Assembly (NCBI RefSeq): GCF_900115165.1 | Contig: NZ_FOVP01000025.1 | Span: 1 to 44,321, forward strand | Reading direction: 5' to 3' | DNA: 44,321 nt | DNA from: Roseovarius lutimaris | GTDB lineage: Bacteria > Pseudomonadota > Alphaproteobacteria > Rhodobacterales > Rhodobacteraceae | Shown here: piece after piece, positions 44,162 through 44,321 of the stretch | How positions within the stretch are numbered: the first letter of the stretch is position 1 | How the letters are laid out: each line of letters opens with the position of its first letter | Notes under the pieces: model-generated | Seen by the model: only the letters and a program-made list of their open reading frames with translations | Told to the model about the DNA's origin: nothing | The model's database searches: none | Program-made: the position numbers and the translations under genes

Positions 44162-44188
44162 CAGGCTGAGCGGCAGGCGCTCAGCCTG
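44162..44188 (-). terminator. Perfect 11-bp hairpin behind sucD
   Basis: CAGGCTGAGCG (44162-44172), loop GCAGG, CGCTCAGCCTG (44178-44188). On the minus strand no T-run follows, so it is more likely an RNA-stabilising or attenuating hairpin between sucD and the sulfotransferase gene than a full terminator. Confidence 0.6.
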
Positions 44189-44198
44189 TGTCGGCTAA

Positions 44199-44321
44199 TT
44201 ACCCGATGGCTTCGAGGACGGCTTCGCCGAGGCCTGCGGGGCTTTCGGCGACGATGATGCCGGCGGCTTTCATGGCTTCGATCTTGTCGTCGGCGCCGCC
44301 TTTGCCGCCGGCCACGATGGC
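44199..44321 (-). CDS. sucD: Succinyl-CoA ligase alpha subunit, C-terminal fragment (cut by window edge)
   Basis: Minus-strand codons from the window edge to the TAA at 44201-44199 read [20 protein letters not shown] then [20 protein letters not shown]. This is the C-terminus of the ADP/GDP-forming succinyl-CoA ligase alpha subunit; the 'SGGKG-T-A-x-x-K' and 'S-x-A-x-I/L-G-E' pattern matches. The rest lies outside the window. Its position upstream of sucA fits the sucCD-sucAB-lpd operon of this group. Confidence 0.88.
   Translation of the reverse strand, partial: AIVAGGKGGADDKIEAMKAAGIIVAESPAGLGEAVLEAIG

Noticed and set aside
1..44321. CRISPR arrays, tRNA or rRNA genes
   Set aside because: No regularly spaced direct repeats, no cloverleaf with conserved TTCRA arm and no rRNA-like stretch were recognised on either strand while reading through.

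Overview
The window looks like chromosomal DNA of an alphaproteobacterium, most likely of the Rhodobacterales (Roseobacter/Rhodobacteraceae). The grounds are gene content and order: an aapJQMP amino-acid ABC operon, an ATP12-family F1-ATPase chaperone beside a HAD hydrolase and an RluC-type enzyme, argH-lipoprotein-lysA followed by a Q/G-rich DUF4175 (TIGR02302-like) membrane protein, a zinc-ribbon gene divergent from ftsE-ftsX-plsC, and a suc operon with a double-lipoyl E2 and a MAPEG gene before lpd. This assignment is inference from synteny; there is no rRNA or other direct marker.

Region 1 (1-~7570) is an AT-richer accessory segment. A LysR-type regulator, cut by the left edge, diverges from a four-gene operon: TAXI solute-binding protein, fused TRAP permease, crotonase-family enzyme and NDP-forming acyl-CoA ligase. 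Together they would import a carboxylic acid, convert it to a CoA thioester and hydrate or isomerise it. The segment ends in a graveyard of IS3 and IS66 fragments with a strong 26-bp inverted repeat, then an AT-rich strip. GC-rich core sequence begins abruptly at about 7575.

Region 2 (7669-15107, + strand): crcB, an RluC-family pseudouridine synthase, a HAD phosphatase and ATP12, then a hairpin terminator and the aapJQMP operon, which ends in a textbook terminator.

Region 3 (15266-25792, - strand): two gene strings. One is sterol desaturase/hydroxylase, Fe-S protein, SixA-type phosphatase and histone-deacetylase-like enzyme. The other is yidC, MOSC protein, engB and argB. Upstream lie an EAL protein with a degenerate GGDEF domain, ttcA and a TlpA-like thioredoxin.

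Region 4 (25817-36289): argH, a tiny LptM-like lipoprotein, a DUF2834-like membrane protein, lysA and the DUF4175 protein on +; an orphan glycine-betaine-type binding protein and a zinc-ribbon protein on -; ftsE, ftsX and plsC on +.

Region 5 (36426-44321, - strand): sucD (partial), sulfotransferase, sucA, sucB, DUF3427-like gene, MAPEG, lpd. The most unusual feature of the window is that this core TCA-cycle operon carries two AT-richer single-gene insertions, a sulfotransferase between sucD and sucA and a stand-alone DUF3427/SRA-like protein directly behind sucB. The DUF3427-like gene is translationally positioned as an operon member and is followed by a short imperfect copy of the sucB 3' end. 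A 20-22-nt intergenic motif (GAGTATTTTTGCCAAGAAGA) also recurs three times in unrelated contexts.
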